Below are positions 31,855-42,686 of a stretch of DNA of 64,000 bases, piece after piece; the stretch's first letter is position 1; the number at the start of each line of letters is the position of its first letter. The stretch comes from an uncultured Verrucomicrobiota bacterium. Its GTDB lineage: Bacteria > Verrucomicrobiota > Kiritimatiellia > CAIVKH01. A program made the position numbers and the translations under genes. The DNA is taken from assembly GCA_937873455.1 (NCBI GenBank), contig CALMYG010000176.1, positions 59,814-123,813 on the forward strand, written 5' to 3'. Below the pieces are notes generated by a model, which saw only the letters and a program-made list of their open reading frames with translations, did not search any database and was not told the DNA's origin.

Positions 31855-33054
31855 TTACCGCGGCAGCCTTACAGCCAGCATACCGGATGCAAAAATGAGT
31901 ATGGCGGATGTCCACAGGCAGCCGACCAACCCGTACCACTGGAAAACCACACCGGACAACAGCGTGCCGAGCAGACGCCCACCCGCATTCGACATGTAAT
32001 AGAAACCGACGTTCATGGCCACCCGGTCGCCCTGTGCGTAAGCGACAATCAGGTAGGAATGCACCGCCGAATTGACCGCGAAGGCGATGCCGAAAAGAAT
32101 CAGGCCGCCCAGCACCGCCGCCGCGGGCTGGATGTCGTACCCGATGGCCAGCGCGATCAATGCCGGGATGGGCAGCAGCAGAAAGGCCCACACCATCGCC
32201 TGCCGGCCGGTCGGCGCAGCGCCCTTCAGACCCAGAGCCAGAAGTTGAGGCGATAAGGCTTGTACCGCACCATAGCCGATGACCCAGAAGGCCATATAAG
32301 CGCCGACTTGCGTGAACGTCCAATCCAACACGGAATACAAAAATATCGGAAGCCCTACGACAAACCACGCATCGCGCGAGCCGAACAGGAAAAACCGGGC
32401 GGCGGACAGGATATTGATTTCCCGGGTATGGGAAAGAATGCTGCTAAACAACGGCTTCTCTTTCGCGCGGCCGATGTCTTGCGGTAGCGACAACACGGAG
32501 AGGATCAAGATCAGCGCCAACCCGCCCGCCATGCCCCACAACGCGCCGTTAAAGCCAAACGTCGTCAGCAAGAAGCCGCCGAGAAAGAAACCGAGCCCTT
32601 TTAATGCATTCTTGGAGCCGGTGAGCAACGCCACCCATTTAAAGAGCAAGCCCTGTTGATCATCCGGCACCAGCGTCTTGATCGCGCTTTTCGCGCTCAT
32701 CTTGGTCAAGTCCTTGGCGATGCCCGAGAGCGCCTGCGAGGCCATGACATACGCGACCACGGCCGCCGCCGTCCACTCCGGGTTCAATTGGGTCAGCATC
32801 GCCAACGCGACTACCTGCAAGGCCAGTCCGCCGAATAGCGTGACCCGCAAGCCAAGACGCGCCCCCAACCAACCCCCGACGAGATTCGTGACGATACCGA
32901 AGAATTCGTAGAGCAAAAACAGGAAGGCCAATTGAATGGACGAGTAGCCGAGCTTGTGAAAATGCAGCAACACCAGCATTCGCAAGGCGCCATCGGTGAG
33001 GGTGAACCCCCAATACGAGAGGGTGACCAAGCTATAGTTGCGAACAGATGACAT
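31855..33054 (-). CDS. arsJ: Organoarsenical efflux MFS transporter ArsJ
   Basis: Twelve-segment major-facilitator protein, 399 aa, of the ArsJ family (YWGFTLTDGALRMLVLLHFH, SGIAKDLTKMSAKSAIK, DDQQGLLFKWVALLTGSKN). ArsJ exports 1-arseno-3-phosphoglycerate, made when GAPDH uses arsenate instead of phosphate; the product breaks down outside to release arsenate. The upstream GAPDH gene on the same strand is its expected partner. The 86-bp gap between them holds a REP-like hairpin. This gene pair gives arsenate resistance without reduction. Confidence 0.92.
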   Translation of the reverse strand: MSSVRNYSLVTLSYWGFTLTDGALRMLVLLHFHKLGYSSIQLAFLFLLYEFFGIVTNLVGGWLGARLGLRVTLFGGLALQVVALAMLTQLNPEWTAAAVVAYVMASQALSGIAKDLTKMSAKSAIKTLVPDDQQGLLFKWVALLTGSKNALKGLGFFLGGFLLTTFGFNGALWGMAGGLALILILSVLSLPQDIGRAKEKPLFSSILSHTREINILSAARFFLFGSRDAWFVVGLPIFLYSVLDWTFTQVGAYMAFWVIGYGAVQALSPQLLALGLKGAAPTGRQAMVWAFLLLPIPALIALAIGYDIQPAAAVLGGLILFGIAFAVNSAVHSYLIVAYAQGDRVAMNVGFYYMSNAGGRLLGTLLSGVVFQWYGLVGCLWTSAILIFASGMLAVRLPR

Positions 33055-33070
33055 AAAAAATTCTATTCCG

Positions 33071-33144
33071 GTAGGGCGAGGCGTCCCGCCGAGCCGCAGA
33101 CGTTACCCTGTGGCCCGCGGCTCACCGGGGACGGTTCGCCCTAC
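33071..33144. repeat. REP-like hairpin between gap and arsJ
   Basis: GTAGGGCGA (33071-33079) and TCGCCCTAC (33136-33144) are perfect inverted ends of a GC-rich palindromic unit. The right end provides the TAG stop codon of the gap gene (33143-33141). A half-unit with the same GTAGGGCGA end occurs at the stop of the SpoIIE gene near 44115-44123. Confidence 0.7.
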
Positions 33145-34160
33145 CTTTCCTTAGACGCAGTATACGCGGCCAACTCAACCATGCGGTTCACGTAACCCCA
33201 TTCATTGTCATACCAGGCCAGGATTTTCACCTGCGTCCCGTCCACGACCATGGTGGACAGGGCATCCACAATCGACGAACGCGGGTCGGTACGATAGTCG
33301 ATCGACACCAGCGGACGCTCCTCATAGCCCAGGATTCCCTTCAACTCCCCCTCCGCCGCCGCTTTCAGCAGGGCATTCACTTCCTCCACCGTCGTGGTCC
33401 GTTCCACCTCGAACACGCAATCGGTCAACGAGGCGTTCAAGAGCGGCACCCTCACCGCGATGCCGTTGAGTTTTCCCTTCAGCTCGGGATAGATCATCGT
33501 GATCGCGGTCGCCGATCCGGTGCTGGTGGGAATAAGCGAAAGGCTGGCCGCGCGTGCCCGGCGCAGGTCCTTGTGCGGCGTGTCGATGATCGTCTGCGTG
33601 TTGGTCATGTCGTGAATGGTGGTGATGATACCGTGACGAATGCCGAGGCCGTCACGCACAACCTTCACGATGGGGGCAAGACAATTGGTGGTGCAGGAGG
33701 CGGCGGTGAGGATTTTGTGTTCGGCCGGGTCGAAACCTTCATGATTAATGCCCATCACGACATTCAGCGCACCCTCCTTGACCGGCGCGGCCACGATGAC
33801 CCGGCTGGCGCCGCGCTCAAAATGACCGGCCAAGAGTTGGGGGGTCCGGAACTTACCCGAGCATTCCAACACCAGATCGACCGCGCTGGCTTCCCAGTCA
33901 ATGTCACCGGGTGATTTTTCCTGGGTAAAGAATAGCGCTTTGTCATCGATCTTCACCGTGCCGCCGTCAACCCGGACCGGCACCGGCCAGCGTCCGTGAA
34001 TCGAGTCGAACTCGAGAAGGTGGGCGCTGCATGCCGCATCGCCTTTAACTTCATTGATATGGACGAATTCCAGGTCGGTTCGGGCCCAACCGGCTCTTAA
34101 AGCCAATCGACCCATGCGCCCGAAACCGTTTATGCCAACGCGAAGAGGCTTTTTGTTCAT
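33141..34160 (-). CDS. gapA: ArsJ-associated glyceraldehyde-3-phosphate dehydrogenase
   Basis: NAD-dependent GAPDH of 339 aa. The NAD-binding start is [17 protein letters not shown], the catalytic Cys156 lies in [11 protein letters not shown] and the C-terminal [16 protein letters not shown] is standard. Next to arsJ, GAPDHs of this group convert glyceraldehyde-3-phosphate plus arsenate to 1-arseno-3-phosphoglycerate for export. ATG 34160 starts at the usual point; the frame is open to 34250. I cannot tell from sequence alone whether it is also the glycolytic enzyme. Confidence 0.92.
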   Translation of the reverse strand: MNKKPLRVGINGFGRMGRLALRAGWARTDLEFVHINEVKGDAACSAHLLEFDSIHGRWPVPVRVDGGTVKIDDKALFFTQEKSPGDIDWEASAVDLVLECSGKFRTPQLLAGHFERGASRVIVAAPVKEGALNVVMGINHEGFDPAEHKILTAASCTTNCLAPIVKVVRDGLGIRHGIITTIHDMTNTQTIIDTPHKDLRRARAASLSLIPTSTGSATAITMIYPELKGKLNGIAVRVPLLNASLTDCVFEVERTTTVEEVNALLKAAAEGELKGILGYEERPLVSIDYRTDPRSSIVDALSTMVVDGTQVKILAWYDNEWGYVNRMVELAAYTASKER

Positions 34161-34246
34161 GATGCGGCAAGGGTAAGGGTTGAAGGTTTTTATTGTCAAT
34201 GATGCCGGTTCCGGATCGGCCCCGGAGGGCTCATCCCCGATTCGCA

Positions 34247-36319
34247 TCATTGACGATCTTTGTTTTTGCGCGGCTTCTTTTTGCCGGGGCCGCGCGCATC
34301 GTAGCGGAGCGGAGTCTTGGCGGGGCCTGCGGCGCCCGCCGCGATCCCATGGGCGGCCCGCAATTCGTTGAGCTGATCGCGCAGCATGGCCGCTCGCTCA
34401 AACTCCAGGGCGGCGGCCGCCTCCAGCATTTCCTGTTCCACCTGACGCACCACATCCTCGACGTTGTAATCGCCGCGCCCCTCACGTGCCACCGCTTCGT
34501 CGATCTCCTCCACCTCTTTTTTGACCACGGCCAGGCTTTCCTGCACCTCTTTGACGATCTGCTTGGGCGTGATGCCGTGCTCGCGGTTATAAGCCAATTG
34601 CAGCGCCCTCCTCCGCTCGGTAACGTCGAGCAGGCGGCGCATGGAGTCGGTAGTCTGGTCGGCGTAGAGAATGACCTTGCCGTCGATATGGCGGGCGGCG
34701 CGGCCGGCGGTTTGAATGAGCGACGTCTCCGACCGCAAAAATCCTTCCTTGTCGGCATCCAGAATGGCGACCAGTGAAACCTCGGGCAAATCAAGACCCT
34801 CGCGCAACAAGTTGATCCCGACCAGGCAGTCGAACTCCGCCTTGCGCAGACTGCGGAGGATTTCCACCCGCTCAATCGCATCGATTTCCGAATGGAGGTA
34901 CCGAACCCGCATGGCAAACCCGAGGAGGTACTCGGTCAAATCCTCGGCGGTTTTTTTGGTCAAGGTGGTGACCAGCGTGCGTTCGCCTCGCTCGGCGCGG
35001 ACGCGAATTTCCTCGATAACATCGTCGATCTGATGTTTGAGCGGCCGGATTTCAATCGGCGGGTCCACGATGCCGGTGGGCCGGATCACCTGGGTGACCA
35101 TGGCGGAAGACACCTCGCGTTCGTAGTCCGCCGGGGTGGCGGAAACAAACAGGGTTTGTCCGGTGACGGATAGAAACTCATCAAAGTTCAGCGGACGGTT
35201 GTCGAGGGCGCTGGGGAGGCGGAAGCCATGGTCGACCAGCACGGTTTTCCGGGCCTTGTCGCCATTGTACATGCCCCGGATTTGCGGCAGGGTGGCATGC
35301 GACTCATCGATGATGGTCAGGAAATCGCCCTCGAAATAATCAATCATCGTGTAGGGACGGGCTCCGGGAGGGCGACCGGTGAGATGCCGCGAATAATTTT
35401 CGATGCCGGAGCAATACCCGAGCTCGCGCATCATATCGATATCATAGTGGGTCCGCATGCGCAGCCGCTGGGCCTCCAAGAGTTTCTGGCGGCTCTCGAA
35501 CCAGCCCAGCCGTTCGGTCAATTCGGCCTGAATCGAGGCGATGGCCGCTTCCATCTTGAAACCCGGGGTGACGAAATGCTTCGCGGGGGAGATGATGACC
35601 CGCTCCATGTCCGCCTCGCGCCGACCGGTCAGTCCGTCAATCCGGTAAATGCGGTCCACCGTGTCGCCGAAAAATTCGAGCCGAACGCCTTTCTTGGCGT
35701 AGGAGGGGAAAACGTCCACGCAATCGCCGCGCACCCGGAAGGTGCCGGGACTATTTTCCACATCGTTCCGGTTGTACTGGATGTTCACCAGCCGGAGCAA
35801 AAGCGCCTCGCGGTCCACCTCGTCCCCGGTCCCCACCTCCACGACCATTCCCTTGTAATCTTCAGGCGAACCGAGACCGTAGATGCACGAAACGGAGGCC
35901 ACGATCACGACGTCTCTTCGGTTCATCAGCGAATTCGTGGCGGAAAGGCGCAACCGCTCAATCTCCTGATTGATCGAAGAATCTTTTTCAATAAAGGTGT
36001 CGGTTTGGGGAATGTAGGCTTCCGGTTGATAGTAATCGAAATAGCTGACGAAATATTCGACGGCGTGATCGGGGAAAAAACTTTTGAACTCGGCGTACAA
36101 TTGCGCGGCGAGGGTCTTGTTGTGGGAAATAACCAGGGCAGGCTTGGCGCAACGGGCAATGACATGGGCCATGGTGAAGGTTTTGCCTGAGCCGGTGACG
36201 CCTTCGAGCGTCTGAAACCGCTGGCCAGCGGCAAAACCGGCGGCCAAGGCTTCGATCGCGGCTGGTTGGTCACCGGTCGGTTGGTATCCGGCCACCACAT
36301 GAAAAAGGGAGGAATTCAT
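34247..36319 (-). CDS. uvrB: UvrABC system protein B
   Basis: Damage-recognition helicase of nucleotide excision repair, 690 aa. Walker [11 protein letters not shown] lies near residue 40; the beta-hairpin region [20 protein letters not shown], the DESH box ([20 protein letters not shown]) and the C-terminal UVR domain ([20 protein letters not shown]) are all present, plus a basic tail. The stop lies 86 bp from the gap gene, with an 11-bp inverted repeat (34195-34205/34244-34254) spanning it. Confidence 0.97.
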   Translation of the reverse strand: MNSSLFHVVAGYQPTGDQPAAIEALAAGFAAGQRFQTLEGVTGSGKTFTMAHVIARCAKPALVISHNKTLAAQLYAEFKSFFPDHAVEYFVSYFDYYQPEAYIPQTDTFIEKDSSINQEIERLRLSATNSLMNRRDVVIVASVSCIYGLGSPEDYKGMVVEVGTGDEVDREALLLRLVNIQYNRNDVENSPGTFRVRGDCVDVFPSYAKKGVRLEFFGDTVDRIYRIDGLTGRREADMERVIISPAKHFVTPGFKMEAAIASIQAELTERLGWFESRQKLLEAQRLRMRTHYDIDMMRELGYCSGIENYSRHLTGRPPGARPYTMIDYFEGDFLTIIDESHATLPQIRGMYNGDKARKTVLVDHGFRLPSALDNRPLNFDEFLSVTGQTLFVSATPADYEREVSSAMVTQVIRPTGIVDPPIEIRPLKHQIDDVIEEIRVRAERGERTLVTTLTKKTAEDLTEYLLGFAMRVRYLHSEIDAIERVEILRSLRKAEFDCLVGINLLREGLDLPEVSLVAILDADKEGFLRSETSLIQTAGRAARHIDGKVILYADQTTDSMRRLLDVTERRRALQLAYNREHGITPKQIVKEVQESLAVVKKEVEEIDEAVAREGRGDYNVEDVVRQVEQEMLEAAAALEFERAAMLRDQLNELRAAHGIAAGAAGPAKTPLRYDARGPGKKKPRKNKDRQ

Positions 36320-36372
36320 GGCCCTAGTGTACGGCAGCCGGGAAAAAAACCGAATCGAAAATAGAAAAGGGC

Positions 36373-36400
36373 TTGATCGGAGGCCTATTTTTTGTACAGT
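36373..36400 (+). promoter_or_regulatory. Putative promoter of tRNA-Arg
   Basis: TTGATC (36373-36378) and TACAGT (36395-36400) with 16-bp spacing end 13 bp before the tRNA. Fits a sigma-70 promoter with modest boxes. Confidence 0.45.
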
Positions 36401-36413
36401 GGCCGATCTTTAG

Positions 36414-36490
36414 GTACCCGTAGCTCAATTGGATAGAGCATCTGACTACGGATCAGAAGGTTGCAGGTTCAACTCCTGCCGGGTACGCCA
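36414..36490 (+). tRNA. tRNA-Arg (anticodon ACG)
   Basis: The acceptor stem pairs GTACCCG (36414-36420) with CGGGTAC (36480-36486). The anticodon stem-loop TCTGA-CTACGGA-TCAGA gives anticodon ACG, whose A34 is normally deaminated to inosine. The T arm GCAGG-TTCAACT-CCTGC is intact, and CCA is encoded in the gene (36488-36490). 77 nt in total. Confidence 0.97.
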
Positions 36491-36513
36491 CGCCTGCTTG
36501 TTCGGAGCATACC

Positions 36514-37713
36514 ATGATGCGTTACCTGTCGCTAGTGATCCTGGCTTTTTTTGTGGTGAGTCATCCATCGATCGGTGCGGATGTTACCGGGGCATCGGTC
36601 ACCCTCATCCCGCCCGAACAAACCCCCGCCGCAGTGCCTGAATCCCTGCGCCAGGAAGCCTATGCGGCCATCCAGCGCGCATCCAATTGGTTATTAGCGC
36701 GTCAGATGCCGGAGGGGCATTGGTCGAATGCGGACTTTCCCGCCCTGACCGCACTTCCGGTTTGGGCGATGGTACGCGCCCAAACCATCGACGAAGCCGC
36801 GCTGGCCCGGGCCACCGCGTATATGACCGCCACCTTTAACGAAAACGGCTCGTTTTGCCGGGTGCCGTCGGTTGAACGCAAAGGCGGCGGCCTCTGTAAT
36901 TACAATACCGCCCTCGTCATGGTCGCCCTGCATGCCACCGGCGATGCCGCGTTTATCCCGATGATCCAGCAGGCCCGAACGTTCATCGCCGCCACCCAAC
37001 ACTTCGGAGACGACATCTACCATGGCGGAATGGGCTACGATCCCGACACCGGGCGGCCTTATGCCGATCTATCCAATTCAATTCTGGCCTACGAGGCCAT
37101 GCGACTGACCGAAAGCGTGGAGGATCTGCGCCAGCAAACCGGAGAGCGCGCCGATCTGGACTGGGAAGCCGCGCGGCAATTTATCCAGCGCGTGCAAAAC
37201 CGCCCCGAATCCAACGATCAACCCTGGGCCGGCGATGATCCCGCGGATTACGGGGGATTCGCCTACAAACCCGACTCCAGCATGGCCGGAAGCTTCACCA
37301 ACGAGCAGGGCGAGATTCGCCTCCGCTCTTACGGAAGCATGACCTACGCCGGCCTGCTCAGCTTCATCTACGCCGCCGTGGACCAAAACGATCCCCGGGT
37401 GCAATCCGCCTTCGACTGGGCGCGCCGGCACTGGACCCTCGAGGAAAATCCCGGCATGGGCTTGCAGGGCCTGTTCTATTATTTTCAGACCCTGGCCAAG
37501 GCCCTCAACGTCATCGGCGTCGACGTGCTGACCTTGGAATCCGGCGCCTCAATCAATTGGCGGGTTGAATTGATCAAGCGACTGATCAGCCTGCAGCAAA
37601 TTGAAGCCGACGGAACCGGTTATTGGGTCAATAGCGAAGGCCGCTGGTGGGAGGCCGACCCCACGTTGGTCACGGCCTACAGCTTGCTGGCCCTCGACAT
37701 GGCGTTGCGGTAA
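36514..37713 (+). CDS. Secreted prenyltransferase/squalene-cyclase-like repeat protein
   Basis: Exported protein of 399 aa with a signal peptide (LSLVILAFFVVSHPSIGAD). The mature part has alpha-alpha-barrel repeats of the terpene-cyclase/prenyltransferase type: ASNWLLARQMPEGHWSNADF, AMVRAQTIDEAALARATAYM, YHGGMGYDPDTGRPYADLSN, GSMTYAGLLSFIYAAVDQ. Such secreted versions are common in the PVC group and are thought to be binding scaffolds, not cyclases; the DxDD motif of cyclases is absent. It starts 24 bp after the tRNA. Confidence 0.75.
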   Translation: MMRYLSLVILAFFVVSHPSIGADVTGASVTLIPPEQTPAAVPESLRQEAYAAIQRASNWLLARQMPEGHWSNADFPALTALPVWAMVRAQTIDEAALARATAYMTATFNENGSFCRVPSVERKGGGLCNYNTALVMVALHATGDAAFIPMIQQARTFIAATQHFGDDIYHGGMGYDPDTGRPYADLSNSILAYEAMRLTESVEDLRQQTGERADLDWEAARQFIQRVQNRPESNDQPWAGDDPADYGGFAYKPDSSMAGSFTNEQGEIRLRSYGSMTYAGLLSFIYAAVDQNDPRVQSAFDWARRHWTLEENPGMGLQGLFYYFQTLAKALNVIGVDVLTLESGASINWRVELIKRLISLQQIEADGTGYWVNSEGRWWEADPTLVTAYSLLALDMALR

Positions 37714-37763
37714 ACGCTCGCTTTCTATTGTCGGATGCCGCAAGGCGGTGCTATCATTATGGG

Positions 37764-38549
37764 ATGGCACGGAACTCCTATTGCATGGGCATACTACTGG
37801 CCGTAGCCGTGGCTTGTATATACCCGGATAACGCCCACGCCCAAAAACGCTGGCGGACATACGAAGACAGCGTGTTGGTGGAACACAAAGCCAACGACGG
37901 CGACAGCTTTCATGTCCGGCTAAATAAACGGCGCTATATTCTCCGCTTGTACTGGGTGGATGCAGCGGAAACCGACAACAGTTGGCCGGACCGGGTCGCG
38001 GCCCAGGCCGAGTATTTCGGCATCACGCCTCAAGAAGCCATCCGTTTTGGTAAAGAAGCCACGCGCTTTGCGCGAAACTTCATGAAAGACGGCTTCACCG
38101 TCCACACCAAACACCAGGACGCCCTTGGCCGAAGCGAACGCGGACGCAAATACGCGATCATCGAAAAAAACGGGGAGTTCCTGCACATTGAATTGGTCCG
38201 GGCCGGACTGGCCCGCATCCATGGCTTTCAGGAAGTGGGCCCCAACATGCCGAGCATGACCACCATGCGGTTGCGCATTCGCGCCGCCGAATCGGAAGCG
38301 CGGCGCGAACGCCGCGGCGCCTGGGCCGTCGGTAAAGGCGAGGGCAACACCCTGCCGGATTCGGTAACCCTCGCGCGCACCGTCACCATTCTCGATCCGG
38401 AAAATCCTTCGCGCTCGCTTGGCCTCTTGCGGGCCGGCGCCACCGTGGAAATCATCGGCATGGAAACCCCCACCCTCATCCGCATCCAATTCAAAGCCGG
38501 AGACGAGGATATGGAAGGCCTTTGCAACCGGTCGGAATTGGGCATCTGA
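37764..38549 (+). CDS. Exported thermonuclease (SNase)-family protein
   Basis: A 261-aa secreted protein: signal peptide ending near PDNAHAQ, then a staphylococcal-nuclease fold. The motif NDGDSFHVRL followed by RLYWVDAAETD keeps the Asp/Arg/Asp/Glu pattern of the active site, and LGRSERGRKYAIIE supplies the second Arg region. A C-terminal beta-rich domain of about 70 residues (ARTVTILDPENPSRSLGLLR) resembles an SH3-like unit. It could degrade extracellular nucleic acid; the calcium ligands were not verified residue by residue. Confidence 0.75.
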   Translation: MARNSYCMGILLAVAVACIYPDNAHAQKRWRTYEDSVLVEHKANDGDSFHVRLNKRRYILRLYWVDAAETDNSWPDRVAAQAEYFGITPQEAIRFGKEATRFARNFMKDGFTVHTKHQDALGRSERGRKYAIIEKNGEFLHIELVRAGLARIHGFQEVGPNMPSMTTMRLRIRAAESEARRERRGAWAVGKGEGNTLPDSVTLARTVTILDPENPSRSLGLLRAGATVEIIGMETPTLIRIQFKAGDEDMEGLCNRSELGI

Positions 38550-38603
38550 GTCTCCATCAACGCCGCCCGATCAAACGGATGGACCGGGATGGTTGCCGCC
38601 AAG

Positions 38604-39563
38604 CTAATACGCAGCGGTGCGGAAAACCGGCTGAAACAACGTGGTTTCCTTGGCGCAAAGCGCTTGCACCGGACATTCCGCGCATCGCGGTTCAGTCATT
38701 TCCGGGCACCGGGTCCGATTCTGGAAAAAGAAATAATCCACCGCCGCCACGGACAAGCCGGACCGTGTGACCAAGGTCGCCACGGCCGCATAGGTGGCCT
38801 GTCGAATTTCCGCTTCCTCCTCCGGTGCGACAATCCGCCTCGCTTCCAACTGTTCCCGCAACTTCGCATCCGCGATGCGCACCAGCCCGGTCCGCAGCGC
38901 GCTTCGCTGCAGATGGTAATCGATAATGGGCGTCGCCGACTCGGGATCGGTCACGTGTAAAAACCGTTCGGGACGGTTTTCCAGCATGACCGCCAGCAGC
39001 ATGGCCTTTTTACGAAGCGCATCCTCGCGGTAGCCCGGAATCGTCTGCAAAATCGCGAGCAAAGCGGCTAGCGGTTTCGGCTCCCGATTACACGCGGAAA
39101 CGATCGCCGTCGGCGAGGTTGCGTTTGCCAGCAACCAGCGCGGATACGCCCGCATGATTTCCAGATGTTCCGGCCACATCGGCAGCGGATTTTTCCCGGA
39201 ATCATCGGCAAACATATCAACCCAATCGTCCTCGGTATAGGCCGACATTCGAAGCGGGTTGAAAACGTCGGCATCCCGGTTCAGCGCCCGTTGGGTGCAA
39301 TAGAAAAGGAAATCGGATCCTTTGCGTTCCACGCCGCCGACCGGCGCGATCATCGGCCGGTCATAACATCCGTCCCGCTCGATCCAGAAGCCAAATTGAT
39401 GCGCGGCATTAAAGAAAAAAGCGTCCAAGGCGCCCGGATGATGGGCAGGGGGGAACAACACCCCGGGGGCAACCGAACAAAAGTCGAACGGACGAACCAC
39501 GCCCAATGCCGGCAGCAAGCGGGCAAATTGTTCCACCTGGTTTTCATCGACGTAAGCGCGCAT
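38604..39563 (-). CDS. Q-salvage/HhH-glycosylase-like protein with FeS motif
   Basis: A 319-aa cytoplasmic protein. The N-terminal part (ALDAFFFNAAHQFGFWIERD, KGSDFLFYCTQRAL) recalls the queuosine-salvage DUF2419 family, whose fold is DNA-glycosylase-like. The C-terminus carries RCPEMTEPRCAECPVQALC, a four-Cys pattern (C-x7-C-x2-C-x5-C) like the [4Fe-4S] cluster of endonuclease III/MutY. It therefore combines features of both groups. The substrate could be a modified nucleoside (queuosine 5'-phosphate) or DNA; I cannot decide from sequence. Confidence 0.5.
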   Translation of the reverse strand: MRAYVDENQVEQFARLLPALGVVRPFDFCSVAPGVLFPPAHHPGALDAFFFNAAHQFGFWIERDGCYDRPMIAPVGGVERKGSDFLFYCTQRALNRDADVFNPLRMSAYTEDDWVDMFADDSGKNPLPMWPEHLEIMRAYPRWLLANATSPTAIVSACNREPKPLAALLAILQTIPGYREDALRKKAMLLAVMLENRPERFLHVTDPESATPIIDYHLQRSALRTGLVRIADAKLREQLEARRIVAPEEEAEIRQATYAAVATLVTRSGLSVAAVDYFFFQNRTRCPEMTEPRCAECPVQALCAKETTLFQPVFRTAAY

Positions 39564-39682
39564 TCCTCAACTACTATGCGAATCGACTGCCCATCCGGCA
39601 AGCGGCAAAGCGGATCAGCTTTTCCCTGAACCGCAAATCGTGCCCGTCCCAATCATTTAGAGTTTGTTTAGATTAAGTTTAG

Positions 39683-41602
<1,920 letters not shown>

Positions 41603-41610
41603 ATCCGCCG

Positions 41611-42618
41611 TCAACCGGCCTGGATCAACGCCTCGGCGATCTGGATGGCGTTTTGGGCCGCACCTTTCCAGATGTTATCCCCCGAACACCACAGCACGAG
41701 ACCGTTGTCGGCGCTTTGATCCTTGCGGATGCGCCCAACCTGAACGTCGTATTTGCCGGAGGCATTCAAGGGCATGGGATAGACCGCATGTTTCGGGTCA
41801 TCCACGACGTCCACCCCCGGGGAACGCGCGAGGATTTCACGCGCCTCTTCCGGCGAGAGCGGCTTTTCAAACTCCACGTTCATGGAAATGCTGTGCCCAT
41901 TGATCACCGGAACGCGTACGCAGGTGTTGCCGACGCGGATCGCGGCGTCACCGAGAATCTTGTGGGTCTCCTTGCGCATCTTGATTTCCTCGGTGCTTTC
42001 CCCGGAATCGTCCTTGAACGACCCGACCGCGGGCAAGACGTTAAAAGCAATCTGATGCGGATACACTTCCGGCTTCAACGGTTCGTGGTGCGCCCACGCC
42101 CGGACCTGGTTTTCCAGCTCCTTCACCGCCGGCGCGCCGGTTCCCGAAACCGCCTGGTAGGTGCTGGCAATGATGCGCTTGATCCTGGCCGCCCGGTGTA
42201 GCGGCGCCAGCGGCATGAGGGCGATAATGGTGCTGCAATTGGGATTTGCGATAAACCCTTGGTGGCGCTTCAAGGCGTCACCGTTGATTTCGGGAATGAC
42301 CAGCGGCACCCGTTCATCCATGCGGAAGTCATCGCCGTTGTCGATGACGACACAGCCACGCTTGACCGCCTCCCAGCCCAGGGTTTGCGATGCGCCCTTG
42401 GCGCCTTCGGTCCCGGCGAAGAAGGCGAAATCCATGCCGTCGAACGCCTCCGGCGAAGCGACCTTCACCTGGACAGGTTCTCCATCAATCATTTCCACCC
42501 GCTCGCTGCGGGCGAGAATGGTGAGGCTCTTCATCGGAAATTTCCGGAGCTTGAGCAACCGCACCATTTCCGTGCCCACCGCCCCGATTCCGACTACGCA
42601 TACATGGTATTGTTTCAT
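41611..42618 (-). CDS. asd: Aspartate-semialdehyde dehydrogenase
   Basis: NADP enzyme of the aspartate pathway to lysine, threonine and methionine, 335 aa. The Rossmann start is VVGIGAVGTEMVRLL, the catalytic Cys is in IANPNCSTIIALMPLAPLH, STYQAVSGTGAPAVKELE follows, and RVPVINGHSISMNVEFE is the substrate region. It lies downstream of leuB on the same strand (68-bp gap), an amino-acid biosynthesis pair. Confidence 0.95.
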   Translation of the reverse strand: MKQYHVCVVGIGAVGTEMVRLLKLRKFPMKSLTILARSERVEMIDGEPVQVKVASPEAFDGMDFAFFAGTEGAKGASQTLGWEAVKRGCVVIDNGDDFRMDERVPLVIPEINGDALKRHQGFIANPNCSTIIALMPLAPLHRAARIKRIIASTYQAVSGTGAPAVKELENQVRAWAHHEPLKPEVYPHQIAFNVLPAVGSFKDDSGESTEEIKMRKETHKILGDAAIRVGNTCVRVPVINGHSISMNVEFEKPLSPEEAREILARSPGVDVVDDPKHAVYPMPLNASGKYDVQVGRIRKDQSADNGLVLWCSGDNIWKGAAQNAIQIAEALIQAG

Positions 42619-42686
42619 AGCTGCACGTGCTTTATCTGTTTTTGTGACGCTTGATCCTATGGACTCTAGAAGACCAAACCGAACGG

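Noticed and set aside
31753..32256. 167-codon plus-strand frame after vapC
   Set aside because: Shadow of arsJ on the minus strand; the true coding relic here is the short vapC C-terminal piece in another frame.
34195..34254. 11-bp inverted repeat across the uvrB stop as an intrinsic terminator
   Set aside because: GTCAATGATGC/GCATCATTGAC is real, but the loop is long (38 nt) and the minus-strand exit has no U-tract.
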